DNA of 64,000 bases from Pandoraea bronchicola (GTDB lineage: Bacteria > Pseudomonadota > Gammaproteobacteria > Burkholderiales > Burkholderiaceae), in NCBI RefSeq assembly GCF_902459805.1, contig NZ_CABPST010000002.1, forward strand, positions 186,001 through 250,000, read 5' to 3'. This document shows positions 27,715 through 36,982 of this stretch, piece after piece (positions within the stretch are counted from its first letter, which is position 1; each line of letters begins with the position of its first letter). Both the position numbers and the translations under genes were made by a program. The notes under the pieces were generated by a model that was given only the letters and a program-made list of their open reading frames with translations, was not told the origin of the DNA and did not search any database.

Positions 27715-28290
27715 TTACCCGGCGACCTGGGCCGCCCTTGGGTTATCTACCGTCGTCCACGCAGAACAGGTCTTGTGCCCGGTGAGTCGTGAGTTGCCCT
27801 CGCCGATGACCGGCTTGACGCAGTAACGGATGCGCACGCCGCGCAACCCCGCCGACGGCATCATTTCGCGCGCTCGTCCGACAACACGAATGCGTGTCGG
27901 TCCGGCCGCCGCTTCCCACAGATGCACCGAATCGGTCTCAGGCCAATCCGCCATCCATCGATACGTCCCTCTCACGACACTGCCGACTTGCGGCGTGCCG
28001 CTCATCGCGACAGCCGCCGCCACCGGTCGCATACGGGCTTCGACTTCGCGCGGTGTTGTCACCGTTCGCGCAGCCTCCGACAGCGACGCACCCGTACTTT
28101 CCGATTCGTACGTCGCAGCGGGCACAGCAGCCGTCGACGCCTGATATTCGCTGCACCCCGTAAGCAAGGCGATTGCAACGGCACCGCTCAGGTTGGCCAA
28201 CGTGACAATGGCACGCCGGCCCGTGACTTGCCTGAAGCCCGGGCAACGGGAGAAAGGAGACGGGAGAGAATCAACGTGTGTCGTGGTCAT
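27715..28290 (-). CDS. Putative lipoprotein next to the two-component pair
   Basis: The product has 191 residues from ATG 28290. A long basic N-region is followed by a hydrophobic core and a lipobox (AIALLTGCSEYQ), so it is probably lipidated. The mature part has no family I recognise. Its C-terminal half contains TYRWMADWPETDSVHLWEAA, then VRIRYCVKPVIG and HKTCSAWTTV. The two Cys residues could form a disulfide, and the beta-rich pattern suggests a small periplasmic domain. It is followed by the response-regulator gene on the same strand after 226 bases, and RcsB-like sites lie upstream, so it may be a regulon member or signal-input protein. Confidence 0.7.
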   Translation of the reverse strand: MTTTHVDSLPSPFSRCPGFRQVTGRRAIVTLANLSGAVAIALLTGCSEYQASTAAVPAATYESESTGASLSEAARTVTTPREVEARMRPVAAAVAMSGTPQVGSVVRGTYRWMADWPETDSVHLWEAAAGPTRIRVVGRAREMMPSAGLRGVRIRYCVKPVIGEGNSRLTGHKTCSAWTTVDNPRAAQVAG

Positions 28291-28352
28291 CGATGCAAAG
28301 CCAATCGCCTCGCCGCGTGACACATCGACGTTACGCGTCGTTTTGCGACCAG

Positions 28353-28415
28353 CAGGAATATAGGATAAATCTACAAAATCCAGCCGTTTTGCGTCTGCTT
28401 ATAGGAAATATCCTA
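28353..28415. promoter_or_regulatory. RcsB-box-like palindromes upstream of the lipoprotein gene
   Basis: TAGGAAATATCCTA at 28402-28415 has TAGGA/TCCTA arms and resembles the RcsAB box (TAAGAATATTCCTA type). A related site, AGGAATATAGGATAAA, starts at 28354, and ATTAGGCGGATTACTAG follows at about 28422. The sites are in an AT-rich patch 60-130 bases before the lipoprotein ATG. The rest of the 410-base interval 28291-28700 holds no gene I can support. Confidence 0.45.
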
Positions 28416-28700
28416 GACCAAATTAGGCGGATTACTAGACGAAACTCACGCGGCACCCGCAAGATGCGGTGGTTCTATGCGGGAACAACTCGAATCACGT
28501 ACCGCTCGCGCATATGCCACGTTCAAATGGACAAACAGATGACCAAAAGATTCATTCCACGCGTCGCGCACATGTCAACCACGCCGGGGACACGGCAAGG
28601 TGCGTAAATTCATGGGAGACAGAGCGTCACTCGAATGACGTGGCAAATCTCTGAAGCATCGCGCGGGTGCCGCAGGATGGCACTTCGCTGCCGCGGGACG

Positions 28701-29552
28701 TCAGGCGCTTAAGGCTTTTACCACCATGCCGAGCGCGACAGCGGCCATCAGCATCGAGAAAATTTGCTGCAGCTTCGATGCGGCAAGTCGCGGTGCGAGC
28801 GCACGTCCGAGCAGCATGCCGGCAATGGCGCCAGCGACAAACATCCACCCCTGAGCGCCCGGGTGCATGCCGTGCCACCATGCGTTGGCAACAGTCCCCG
28901 CCGAAATCAGGGCGATGACGAAAAGCGAGGTGGCCACGACACCGTGCACCGTGATATCGGTGAAGCGCCGCAACGCGGGGACGATGACGAATCCGCCGCC
29001 CACCCCCAGCAGTCCCGACGCGAAACCCGATACCGCACCGATGGTGCCAAGCGTGCCGGCGACTCGCCACGTCCAGTGCAGTCTCCCGGTCGCTGGATCC
29101 AGACGACACGGCGGCAGCGGCGGACAGTTAGCCGATGCCCCGTTTCCCGGCACCTTACCGGCGCCACCGGCAGTCCTGCGCGAAGCGCGATACATACGCG
29201 CCGCCACGATCAGCATGGCGATAGCGAAGAGTCCGACGAGCCAGCGCTCCGGCAATCGTTGCGCCATCCAGGTGCCGAGCGGCGCCACACACACACCGAT
29301 GCCGGCCATGAGCATCGCGGCACGATAGCGCACGAGCCCGGCGCGCAATCCCTGTGCACTGCCGACAGCAGCGCTTGCGCCCACCGCGAGCAAGGCAACT
29401 GGCCCCGCCTGCGGCACCCCCCACCCAAGCCCGAAAACCAGCGCGGGAACGGCGAATATGCCGCCGCCCGCGCCGGTCAATCCCAACACGAGACCGACCG
29501 CAGCGCCCAGCAAGGCAGCCAACGGCGAAGCACTCGAGAGTTCGGGGAGCAT
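28701..29552 (-). CDS. TauE/SafE-family permease (sulfite exporter-like)
   Basis: This 283-residue inner-membrane protein has about eight helices in two homologous halves. Each half starts with a Gly-rich family motif: GLVLGLTGAGGGIFAVPALV near residue 20 and GFASGLLGVGGGFVIVPALR near residue 180. A Pro/Cys-containing hydrophilic loop (about 125-160) joins the halves. Members export sulfite, sulfoacetate or other organic anions; the substrate cannot be told. No sulfur-metabolism gene adjoins. An AT-rich stretch at 29580-29635 lies upstream and probably holds the promoter. Confidence 0.9.
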   Translation of the reverse strand: MLPELSSASPLAALLGAAVGLVLGLTGAGGGIFAVPALVFGLGWGVPQAGPVALLAVGASAAVGSAQGLRAGLVRYRAAMLMAGIGVCVAPLGTWMAQRLPERWLVGLFAIAMLIVAARMYRASRRTAGGAGKVPGNGASANCPPLPPCRLDPATGRLHWTWRVAGTLGTIGAVSGFASGLLGVGGGFVIVPALRRFTDITVHGVVATSLFVIALISAGTVANAWWHGMHPGAQGWMFVAGAIAGMLLGRALAPRLAASKLQQIFSMLMAAVALGMVVKALSA

Positions 29553-29639
29553 GAACGGAATCCGGCAGAACGTGATTTGTCATTCAAATCACTATTAGTC
29601 ATATGCTTATGACGCTGGATTATATAGAAATTGCCAACA

Positions 29640-29664
29640 GCAGAGAAGCCCCACCCGGCGGGGC
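29640..29664 (-). terminator. Candidate terminator after the CaiB-type gene
   Basis: AGCCCC and GGGGCT (29646-29664) form a six-base-pair stem with a seven-base loop. On the minus strand it is followed by TCTCTGCTGTT. It lies about 150 bases past the CoA-transferase stop and is moderately convincing. Confidence 0.4.
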
Positions 29665-29811
29665 TATGGGGCGCAACGGCGAACCCAGGTGAGCGACACG
29701 GGCGCAACGACGCCAGCAACGCGGGTGTAACCGTTGCCGGAGGCACGCAACAAAGGACGACGACGCCGGAACAGCGTCGCCGTGCGCAGGAATATCAGGA
29801 AATGAAAGGCG

Positions 29812-31134
29812 TTACCGACTTTTGGGCGATGCTGTGGCCTGAACCGCCGGCGCGCCGCTGGCATCGAGTTCCGCGAGAATATCGCCCGTATGCGCCCCGG
29901 GTGCTGGCGGGTCGACATGCGTGACCGGGCTTTGCCCGTTAAGCCGAACGGGGGAGACGATCGTGTGCGTCGTCTGCCCGCTGGGAAGCACCATCGGACG
30001 CACCCACCCCATATGCGCTACCTGCGGATCGGCAAGCACACGGGAATACGTGCTGATCGCCGTGCAGGGCACGCCGACGGCGACTAGCCGGGCGAGCCAC
30101 ACGCTGCGGTCCTCGAGCACGAACACCGTTTCAAGCACGTCACGCAACGCGGCTTGATGGCGCGCCCGCTCGCGAGCGTTGGTGAATCGCGGGTCATCAA
30201 GCAGATCGACGCGATGCACCAGCGCACAGATGGCCTGCCAATGGGCCTGCCCGTCCAGATCCATGCCGAAATAGCCGTCTCTGGCACGGAACGTCGGCCA
30301 CGGTGCGGCCGGACCGCCAAAGCGCGCCGCGTCGTCGTCCCCTGCGAGCGGCGACGCTTTGCCGTGCCCCGCGACCTCCGCCTGCCCTGGCCGGTGGCGT
30401 CCGCTCCCGTCGAGGCGGCCGCCTGCGCCGGAAATCCTGGCTGCCGCGTCATCGGTTACCAGCCCTGCGGCAGGCACCAGACCGGCGCGGTGCGCGGCCT
30501 CCGCCCCTTCGTCCCCGGCGCGCAACGCGGCGATGGCGAGCGTTGTGCCAAGCATCGGCACGTCGATATGCACACCGCGCCCTTGCTGCTTGGCCGCGAC
30601 GAGTGCGGCAGATACGGAAAACGCCGCGTAAAGTCCGGCGGCCAGATCGGCCACCGGCAAGTCGCGCGGCGGTTCGAGGCCGCTCGGCGCAGCGCCCAGC
30701 ATGCCTCGCAGCGCTTCAAGTGCCGGCACACCGGGTTGCGCCGCCGAGCGCGGCCCGTCCTGACCGAACGCAGAGATCGATACGTAGACCAGATGCGGCT
30801 GCACGGCCGCGAGCGCGTCGTAACCCAACCCTGCGCGCGCGAGCACGCCCGGCGGCAGACACTCGATGACGACGTCCGCACCACGCACTAAGTTGTGAGC
30901 CAGGCTTCGGCCTTCGAGCGTGAGCAAATCGAGGGCAACCGAGCGCTTGTTACGCCGCAGGCCTAGCTGCGCCGGCTCTGACGATTCGGTCTGGCTATCG
31001 TTGGTGATATCGTCGACTGGGTCGTCGACCAGAATGACGTCCGCGCCCATGTCGGCCAGAAGCAAGCCGCAGTAGGCACCCGCCGCGCCATGACAGAACT
31101 CGATGACACGGATCCCCGAGAGTGGTGCGTTCAA
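29812..31134 (-). CDS. CaiB/BaiF-family CoA-transferase
   Basis: The product is a class III CoA-transferase that moves CoA between carboxylic acids. I start it at TTG 31134, with AGGGG seven bases upstream, since homology begins LNAPLSGIRVIEFCHG; this gives 440 residues. Conserved parts are the N-terminal Rossmann half (LLADMGADVILVDDP, RRNKRSVALDL) and the catalytic Asp in PVADLAAGLYAAF. The middle (about 245-300; GAGGRLDGSGRHRPG) is Gly/Arg-rich and unlike usual family sequence, so an insertion or lineage-specific linker is likely. The gene stands alone. The acid substrate is unknown. Confidence 0.85.
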   Translation of the reverse strand: MNAPLSGIRVIEFCHGAAGAYCGLLLADMGADVILVDDPVDDITNDSQTESSEPAQLGLRRNKRSVALDLLTLEGRSLAHNLVRGADVVIECLPPGVLARAGLGYDALAAVQPHLVYVSISAFGQDGPRSAAQPGVPALEALRGMLGAAPSGLEPPRDLPVADLAAGLYAAFSVSAALVAAKQQGRGVHIDVPMLGTTLAIAALRAGDEGAEAAHRAGLVPAAGLVTDDAAARISGAGGRLDGSGRHRPGQAEVAGHGKASPLAGDDDAARFGGPAAPWPTFRARDGYFGMDLDGQAHWQAICALVHRVDLLDDPRFTNARERARHQAALRDVLETVFVLEDRSVWLARLVAVGVPCTAISTYSRVLADPQVAHMGWVRPMVLPSGQTTHTIVSPVRLNGQSPVTHVDPPAPGAHTGDILAELDASGAPAVQATASPKSR

Positions 31135-31362
31135 TATCTGACCCCTATTTGCCTGGCATTTGTTGTAATTCTTCAACCCTTGGCAACCGTCTGGCGCGGC
31201 GTTGAGGCATTCTAGAGCAATTGCTCGACGCCGGTCACTGCGGAAAATAGCGGGTCGACGCCCTCGTTGCCACTGGGCAACAGGACTGGCCAAAGTGCGC
31301 GCCAGTACACGCTTCTGACATAGAAACCGTACGAGCTTCAGGGCGGCGCAACGCCCTCGCCG

Positions 31363-32340
31363 TCATAGCCAGCCGGCCTTGCGGAATTTTAAGAACAGCA
31401 CCAGGTCGATGACCATCATCACGACAATGCACATCGGGTAGCCGTACTGGAATTTCAGCTCGGGGATATCGGCGAAGTTCATGCCGTAGATCCCGGCGAT
31501 CATCGTGGGCACCGCAAAGAGTGCTGCAAACGACCCCAGGCGCTTGGTCGTCTCGTTCTCCGAAAGCGAGATCATGCCCAGGTTGACCGACAGCGCCGTT
31601 GTGACCATTTCGCGCAGCAAATCGATGTTCTTTGTAATGCGCTGAAGATGGTCGAAAACGTCACGGAAGTACTCCTGCATGCCACCGCATAGCTTGGGCG
31701 CCATCGCCCCGAACAACTTGCTGACGGCCTCCATCAGCGGCACACATGCGTGTTGCAGCGTGATGAGCCGGCGCTTGAGCTGATACAGATCTTCGATGAT
31801 CGCCCGCCCCTTCGCAGGTTCGTTTGGCGTGAAGATTTGCTCTTCGATCGCTTCGAGTTCGGCTTCCAGGTCGTTGATCACCGGGAAGTAGCTATCGACG
31901 ATGGCATCCATCAGCGCATAGAGCACGAAGATCGAGCCCTGACGCAACAATACCGGTTCCTTTTCCGCGCGTGCCCGCACTGCGCCAAGCCCTTGCGTGG
32001 CGTTCGAGCGCACCGACAACACGTAGTTGTGTCCGACGAAGATCGCCACTTCACCAATCGAGAAATCGCCTTCGGCGTCCTGATTCATGACGTGCAGCAC
32101 CGCGAAGAGCGAATCGCCGTACTGCTCGATTTTTGGACGCTGGTGACCGTGCTGCGCGTCTTCGACCGCAAGGTCGTGCAGGCCAAACTCATGCTGCATG
32201 AGCGAGAGCTCTCCCGGGCCGGGGTCCTTGAGCGCGACCCAGACGAAGCAATGGGGGCGCTCGAGATAGTCCGAGATTTCGTCGGGGTTCAGGTCGGCAA
32301 TCTTGCGGCCATCCTCATAGGCCACGCAATTCACTAGCAT
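31363..32340 (-). CDS. corA: CorA-family magnesium/cobalt transporter
   Basis: The product has 325 residues from ATG 32340 (AGGAAG upstream). A large acidic cytosolic domain (about 1-260) is followed by two membrane helices at the C-terminus. The pore signature GMN is present as IYGMNFADIPE, and the protein ends in a basic tail (FLKFRKAGWL), as in pentameric CorA channels. It should import magnesium (also cobalt and nickel) down the membrane potential. The gene starts 74 bases after the stop of the Pat-like gene on the same strand, so co-transcription is possible but not functionally required. Confidence 0.93.
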   Translation of the reverse strand: MLVNCVAYEDGRKIADLNPDEISDYLERPHCFVWVALKDPGPGELSLMQHEFGLHDLAVEDAQHGHQRPKIEQYGDSLFAVLHVMNQDAEGDFSIGEVAIFVGHNYVLSVRSNATQGLGAVRARAEKEPVLLRQGSIFVLYALMDAIVDSYFPVINDLEAELEAIEEQIFTPNEPAKGRAIIEDLYQLKRRLITLQHACVPLMEAVSKLFGAMAPKLCGGMQEYFRDVFDHLQRITKNIDLLREMVTTALSVNLGMISLSENETTKRLGSFAALFAVPTMIAGIYGMNFADIPELKFQYGYPMCIVVMMVIDLVLFLKFRKAGWL

Positions 32341-32414
32341 TCGTCTTCCTGTTCGAGGCGGCCACCCTGCCCCGGCGCGAGCACCAGGGACTTCGGACGT
32401 GGCGGCCGCGACCG

Positions 32415-35120
32415 TCACCCCCTGCGTGTCTCCTGCGCCTGCGCCGTCGGTTGCAGCGACAGCCGGATATGAAAAATGCCCGCCTCCATTTCCTTGTCTT
32501 CGACAAATCCGAGATGACGAGCGAGTGTCAGCATACGCGTATTTGCCGTAAGCACATAGCCGATGAGTTCCCCGGTGCCGCGCTTGCGGCTGTAGTCGAT
32601 GATCCGCTCCATGAGCGCCCGCCCGAGGCCACGTCCCTGCGCCGCCGGGCTGACCGTTACCGAAAACTCGGCCACCGTGTTGTCGGGATCAGCCAGCGCC
32701 TGCACCACGCCCAGCAAGCGCGTATTACCCGCTTCGTCCTTTTCCGTGGCAACGAACGTCATGGCGCGGTCGTAGTCGATCTGCGTGACGCGCGCCATCT
32801 GCGAATGCGACAGTTCCTTGATCAGTCCGAAGTATCGGAACTGCACGTCCTGCGGCGTGAGCGTGTGGAAAAACGCCTTGTAGGCAGGCTCGTCCTCGGG
32901 CCGGATCGGACGCACGCGCACCGGCTTGCCGCCGGCGTCGACCGTGCTCTCGAGTTCCTGCGGATAGGGACGAATCGCCAGGCGTCCATGCCCCGGCAAG
33001 GCGGGCGCGCGCGCCACGATGCGGGCGTCGAGCGCGAGCACACCGTGCGCGTCGGCGAACAACGGGTTGATGTCGAGTTCGGCGATCTCGGGCACGTCGC
33101 ACACGAGCTGCGAGAGTTTGACGAGCGTGAGGTAGATCGCCTCGTGATCGGCGGGAGGGCGGTTGCGATAGCCCGCGAGCAGCTTCGATACGCGCGCGCG
33201 CGCCACCATGTCGCGCGCGAGGTTCAGGTTCAGTGGTGGCAGGCCGATCGTGCGATCGGCGATCACCTCGACGGCCGTCCCGCCCTGACCGAACAACAAC
33301 ACAGGCCCGAACACGCTATCCGTCGCCACGCCGACGATCAATTCGAACGCTTCGGCGCCATTGGCCATGCGCTGCACCGAATAGCCCGTCACACGCGCAT
33401 CCGGCTTCGCCGCCAGCGCACGTTTGCGAATCTGGCAAGCCGCCTCGCGCGCCTGCTCGGCCGTCTCGATATTGAGCACCACACCGCCCACATCCGACTT
33501 GTGCGTGATTTCCGGTGAAATCAGTTTGACGGCAACCGGGAAGCCAATGCCTTGTGCCAACTCGGCCGCCTGCTCCGGCGTTTCGGCGACGAGCGTCTCC
33601 ACGACCGGAATGCCATATGCCGCCAGCACACCCTTCGCCTCTGGCTCCGAGAGCAAGGCCCGCCCCTCGCGCATTGCACCGTCGACGATGGCGCGCACAC
33701 GCGCCACGTCAGGCGCAAAGCCGGGCGGAATCGACGGGGGCGTTTCCATCAGCAGCGACTGATTGCGGCGGTAGTTGACGGCTTCGAGAAACGCCCGCGC
33801 GGCATTCTCCGGCGTGTCGTATGTCGGTAATCCGGCCTCTCGGCAGATACGACGTGCACGCTCGGCCGCCTCCCCGCCCAGCCAGCAGGTAAAGACGTTC
33901 TTCGACGGCTTGGGCAACGCGGCAAGGGCATTTGCCACGTCAAGACTCGGCATGACGGCGGTGGGGGCCTGAATGAACAGCACGGCTGCGGTCTCGGGGT
34001 CTTCGCACAGCGCCGCAAGCGTGGCCGTATAGCGAGCGAGATCGGCATCCCCGCCGATGTCCACCGGGTTGACCCTGCCGAGGGTCTTCGGCAGCGCAGC
34101 GTCGAGGGCTTCACGCGTCTTGTCGCTCAGATGGGCGAGCTTGCCGCCAGCGAGCACCAGCGCGTCGGTCGCCATCACCCCGGCACCGCCGCCGTTGGTC
34201 ATGATCGACAGCTTGTCGCCGTAGAACGGGCGCAGCCGCGCGAGCGTCTCGACAGCGGCGAACAGCTCGTCGGTCGTATCGACCCGCAACATGCCGGCCC
34301 GACGGATCGCCGCGTCGTAGACATCGTCCGATCCCGCCAAAGCCCCCGTGTGAGAGGCTGCCGCCTGAGCGCCTTCCGGCACTCGCCCCGACTTGATGAC
34401 GACCACGGGCTTGTTGCGCGCCGCCGAGCGTGCGGCGGACATGAATTTGCGCGCGTCGCGAATCGATTCCATGTACATCAGAATGGCGTCGGTGCCGGGA
34501 TCGCTCGCGAGATAGTCGAGCATATCGCCGAAGTCCACATCCGCGCTGTCGCCCAGCGAGACGAAGTGCGAGAAGCCGATTTCGCGGGCCTCGGCCCAGT
34601 CGAGCACGGCCGTCGTGAGCGCGCCCGATTGCGACACGAACGCCAGCTTGCCCGCTCGCGCGCCCATATGCGCGAAGCTCGCGTTAAGCCCAATGCCAGG
34701 ACTCAGCAGTCCGATGCAATTCGGGCCGAGAATGCGCAGCAAGTATGGCTTTGCATTCTTGAGCATGCGCTCCTGCAACGTCACGCCCTGACGATCGCGC
34801 TCGCGGGCAAGCCCCGAGGTGAGCACCACCACGGCGCGCGTACCACGCTCGCCGAGGTCTCGAATGAGATCGGGCACCGTCGCGGGCGGCGTGCAGATCA
34901 CGGCAAGATCGGGGGCTTGCGGCAGTTCCGCGACGTCGCGATAGCACCTTCGATTCGCGAGCGTCGCGTACTTCGGATTGACCGGGTAGATATCCCCCTT
35001 GAAGCCCCCGTCGATGACGTTTTGCAGCACGGTCGTCCCCACGCGCCGCTCGCGATTGGACGCGCCGATCACGGCGACCGATTTCGGCTGGAACATCTGA
35101 CTCAGATTACGGGTGGTCAT
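32415..35120 (-). CDS. Acyl-CoA synthetase (ADP-forming type)/GNAT acetyltransferase fusion, Pat-like
   Basis: The product has 901 residues from ATG 35120 (GGAG upstream). Domains in order are CoA-binding (about 8-135; VAVIGASNRERRVGTTVL), succinyl-CoA-ligase-like parts with the conserved His in ASHTGALAGSDDVYD (about 255-270), an ATP-grasp domain (about 480-700) and a C-terminal GNAT domain (about 725-890) with the acetyl-CoA loop AAQGRGLGRALMERI. This is the architecture of Pat/YfiQ protein lysine acetyltransferases, which silence acetyl-CoA synthetase and other enzymes. Since the catalytic His is kept, a ligase activity is not excluded. A GC-rich inverted repeat lies just upstream. Confidence 0.92.
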   Translation of the reverse strand: MTTRNLSQMFQPKSVAVIGASNRERRVGTTVLQNVIDGGFKGDIYPVNPKYATLANRRCYRDVAELPQAPDLAVICTPPATVPDLIRDLGERGTRAVVVLTSGLARERDRQGVTLQERMLKNAKPYLLRILGPNCIGLLSPGIGLNASFAHMGARAGKLAFVSQSGALTTAVLDWAEAREIGFSHFVSLGDSADVDFGDMLDYLASDPGTDAILMYMESIRDARKFMSAARSAARNKPVVVIKSGRVPEGAQAAASHTGALAGSDDVYDAAIRRAGMLRVDTTDELFAAVETLARLRPFYGDKLSIMTNGGGAGVMATDALVLAGGKLAHLSDKTREALDAALPKTLGRVNPVDIGGDADLARYTATLAALCEDPETAAVLFIQAPTAVMPSLDVANALAALPKPSKNVFTCWLGGEAAERARRICREAGLPTYDTPENAARAFLEAVNYRRNQSLLMETPPSIPPGFAPDVARVRAIVDGAMREGRALLSEPEAKGVLAAYGIPVVETLVAETPEQAAELAQGIGFPVAVKLISPEITHKSDVGGVVLNIETAEQAREAACQIRKRALAAKPDARVTGYSVQRMANGAEAFELIVGVATDSVFGPVLLFGQGGTAVEVIADRTIGLPPLNLNLARDMVARARVSKLLAGYRNRPPADHEAIYLTLVKLSQLVCDVPEIAELDINPLFADAHGVLALDARIVARAPALPGHGRLAIRPYPQELESTVDAGGKPVRVRPIRPEDEPAYKAFFHTLTPQDVQFRYFGLIKELSHSQMARVTQIDYDRAMTFVATEKDEAGNTRLLGVVQALADPDNTVAEFSVTVSPAAQGRGLGRALMERIIDYSRKRGTGELIGYVLTANTRMLTLARHLGFVEDKEMEAGIFHIRLSLQPTAQAQETRRG

Positions 35121-35153
35121 GGCGACTCCGGGGGATCGGGAGGAAAGCATGCA

Positions 35154-35187
35154 AACGCGCGCACCGGACATGGCCGGCGCGCGCGTT
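35154..35187. other. Large GC inverted repeat before the Pat-like gene
   Basis: Fourteen-base arms (AACGCGCGCACCGG and CCGGCGCGCGCGTT, one mismatch that is G-U on the minus-strand RNA) surround a six-base loop. On the minus strand it ends 34 bases before the Pat-like ATG, so it would fold in the leader or end a transcript reading from dps. Confidence 0.45.
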
Positions 35188-35228
35188 CATTGTCACTAGG
35201 CGGGCAGTCGTTCTGGCGGCAAGGCGAG

Positions 35229-35250
35229 CGGGCACCCGGACGGGTGCCCC
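35229..35250 (-). terminator. Hairpin downstream of dps
   Basis: GGGCACCC, loop GGAC, GGGTGCCC: a perfect eight-base-pair stem 15 bases past the dps stop. No T-run follows, so termination efficiency is uncertain. Confidence 0.4.
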
Positions 35251-35263
35251 GGCGACATCGCAA

Positions 35264-35749
35264 TCAATCGCCCCGCAGGTGGGCCTCGACCTTCCACAGA
35301 TGGGCGTCAACGCTTCGCGAGATTTCCGTGAAGAGATCCGATGTCGTGGCGTCGAGGTTTTCCGCCGACTCGGTGATCAGGCCTCGAATGATCTCGCCAT
35401 AAGCCGCAAGCGCCTGGGCCAGCTCGGCCGCGTGATCGAGGCCTCGCTTGAACTCGCTCTTGTACGGCGGCAGCTCGGTCTTTTTCGCGACGGTCTGAAC
35501 GCGGCCATCGGCCACGCCGCCCAGCGCCACAATACGTTCCGCACACAGATCGGACCATTCGACGGCCGCGTCGTAGACCTCGTCGAACAAGAGGTGCAAT
35601 GCGATGAAGTTCGGGCCATGCACGTTCCAGTGTGCCTGCTTGGCCTGACGCTGAACGTCGATGCCGTTGAACAGTCCGCGATTGAGCTGGTTAACCGACC
35701 CGATGCGAATCTTTTCACCGAGGGTGTTACGCGTGTGATTCAGAGCCAT
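35264..35749 (-). CDS. dps: Dps-family DNA-binding ferritin-like protein
   Basis: The product has 161 residues from ATG 35749 (AGGAG six bases upstream). The ferroxidase motif of Dps is complete: QAHWNVHGPNFIALHLLFDE (His and the downstream Asp/Glu ligands at the dimer interface), followed by Asp and Glu residues in VYDAAVEWSDLCAERI. The dodecamer stores iron using hydrogen peroxide and protects DNA in stationary phase. A divergent or upstream regulator is not seen. It lies between the Pat-like gene and hdeD, all on the same strand, a group of general stress functions. Confidence 0.95.
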   Translation of the reverse strand: MALNHTRNTLGEKIRIGSVNQLNRGLFNGIDVQRQAKQAHWNVHGPNFIALHLLFDEVYDAAVEWSDLCAERIVALGGVADGRVQTVAKKTELPPYKSEFKRGLDHAAELAQALAAYGEIIRGLITESAENLDATTSDLFTEISRSVDAHLWKVEAHLRGD

Positions 35750-35866
35750 TTGACACTCCTGACGTCTGGCAGCCCGCAGGCTGCCGGGGAAAGCCGTCGG
35801 CAGCGAGCGTGACACACCGCCCGCGCGGACGAAGGGAAACGTGCAAGACTCGGCACTCCGGCAAGA

Positions 35867-36439
35867 CTACGATCGCAGATGCCCCGAACTCGCCTGCGGC
35901 ACGCCATGCGCGACGCCCCGCAACTTGAAACCGGCCATTACGAGCAATACGCCCCAGATGATGGCCCACGACCCGATGGCCCAGATGAGCGCAAGCGCAC
36001 CCGCGCCCGGTTGCCACATGATGAAGATGGCAAACAGAATGCTGAACGCACCGGAGAGAATGATCCACAGTTCGCCCTTGACCTCGCGACGCAACGCGAT
36101 TCCGGCGGCCACCTGCAACACGCCGGTGACAAAACTCCAGGCCACGATATAGATAAGCAACGCAACGGCGGTCAACGCCGGGTTGAGATAGGTCAGGACG
36201 CCGATAACAATGCCCGCAATGCCTTGCAGCAGCGGCAGCCACCAGTCAGCGTGCTCCTTGCGAGCACTCCACGCGCCGCCGAGCGAGAAGATTCCGTCGA
36301 CGAATGAAAACGCGCCGAAACACAGCACCAGCACCGCAATCGTCACGCCGGGCAACGCAAACGCCGCGACGCCGAAAATCACGGCCAGCACACCGCGCAA
36401 CACAAGCAACCACCAGTATTTCGACAGAAGTCTGAGCAT
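35867..36439 (-). CDS. hdeD: HdeD-family acid-resistance membrane protein
   Basis: This 190-residue protein has six membrane helices in three hairpins. It starts MLRLLSKYWWLLVLRGVLAV, the usual HdeD opening, and the repeated pattern FGxxxFxDG appears as FGAFSFVDGIFSLGGAW. HdeD contributes to acid tolerance at high cell density in E. coli; in this family the mechanism is unknown. The gene is 117 bases upstream of dps on the same strand, consistent with a stress cluster. Length is normal and there is no sign of damage. Confidence 0.88.
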   Translation of the reverse strand: MLRLLSKYWWLLVLRGVLAVIFGVAAFALPGVTIAVLVLCFGAFSFVDGIFSLGGAWSARKEHADWWLPLLQGIAGIVIGVLTYLNPALTAVALLIYIVAWSFVTGVLQVAAGIALRREVKGELWIILSGAFSILFAIFIMWQPGAGALALIWAIGSWAIIWGVLLVMAGFKLRGVAHGVPQASSGHLRS

Positions 36440-36982
36440 GGCATCCCTCTCGTGAAATATCGCAGGTAGCGAACACGCGCAACGACCGTCCTATCACACG
36501 TATGGCGTGAATAGCGCCCGGTGCGCGTCAAGAAGTCATTCTAGAGACTGCATTGTTGCGAGATCAAGTGAAATATGTGCGATTGCTTGTGCCATTGGCG
36601 CGCGCTTTGATCGAAATCATGCCTCTCCGCGATTCTCGCCCCCGTTTTCATCCGAATCCGCGGCAGTTTGCCCACCCGGCCCCGTAGCACTTCCCCACAG
36701 GCATGATGCGTCGTCTGATGCTGCGCGCCTCAACCACAACGCCATGCGCACTGCGTCGCCGAAAAACATGCGCTTTGCGCGTATGCCTGAGACACCCAAC
36801 GTGCGGTATCCCGTCAAATCAATAGGACAATTCTGAAAGTCCTTCGCGCACACCCATTTCCGACAAATGCCTTCATAAACTACGTAAAAAGCGTCTTCTA
36901 ATGGCGCGAGTATCGCCGTCACTTACGTAGCTCGAACGTCACATCAACGTAACTTCAAGTAGGACTCCAAAGGAGAATGACG
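36440..36982. promoter_or_regulatory. Long upstream region of the pilus operon
   Basis: In these roughly 540 bases I see no supportable gene; short frames exist on both strands but lack ribosome-binding sites. CTACGTAA at 36880-36887 and TTACGTAG at 36923-36930 are inverted copies whose centres are 43 bases apart, about four helical turns. Further AACGT elements follow up to AGGAG at 36971. The pair is a candidate operator for the pilus genes. Confidence 0.35.

Noticed and set aside
36617-36922. A 101-codon minus-strand frame upstream of the pilus operon
   Set aside because: It has a partly protein-like start but no ribosome-binding site, and it covers the region with the TACGTA pair; more likely leader DNA.
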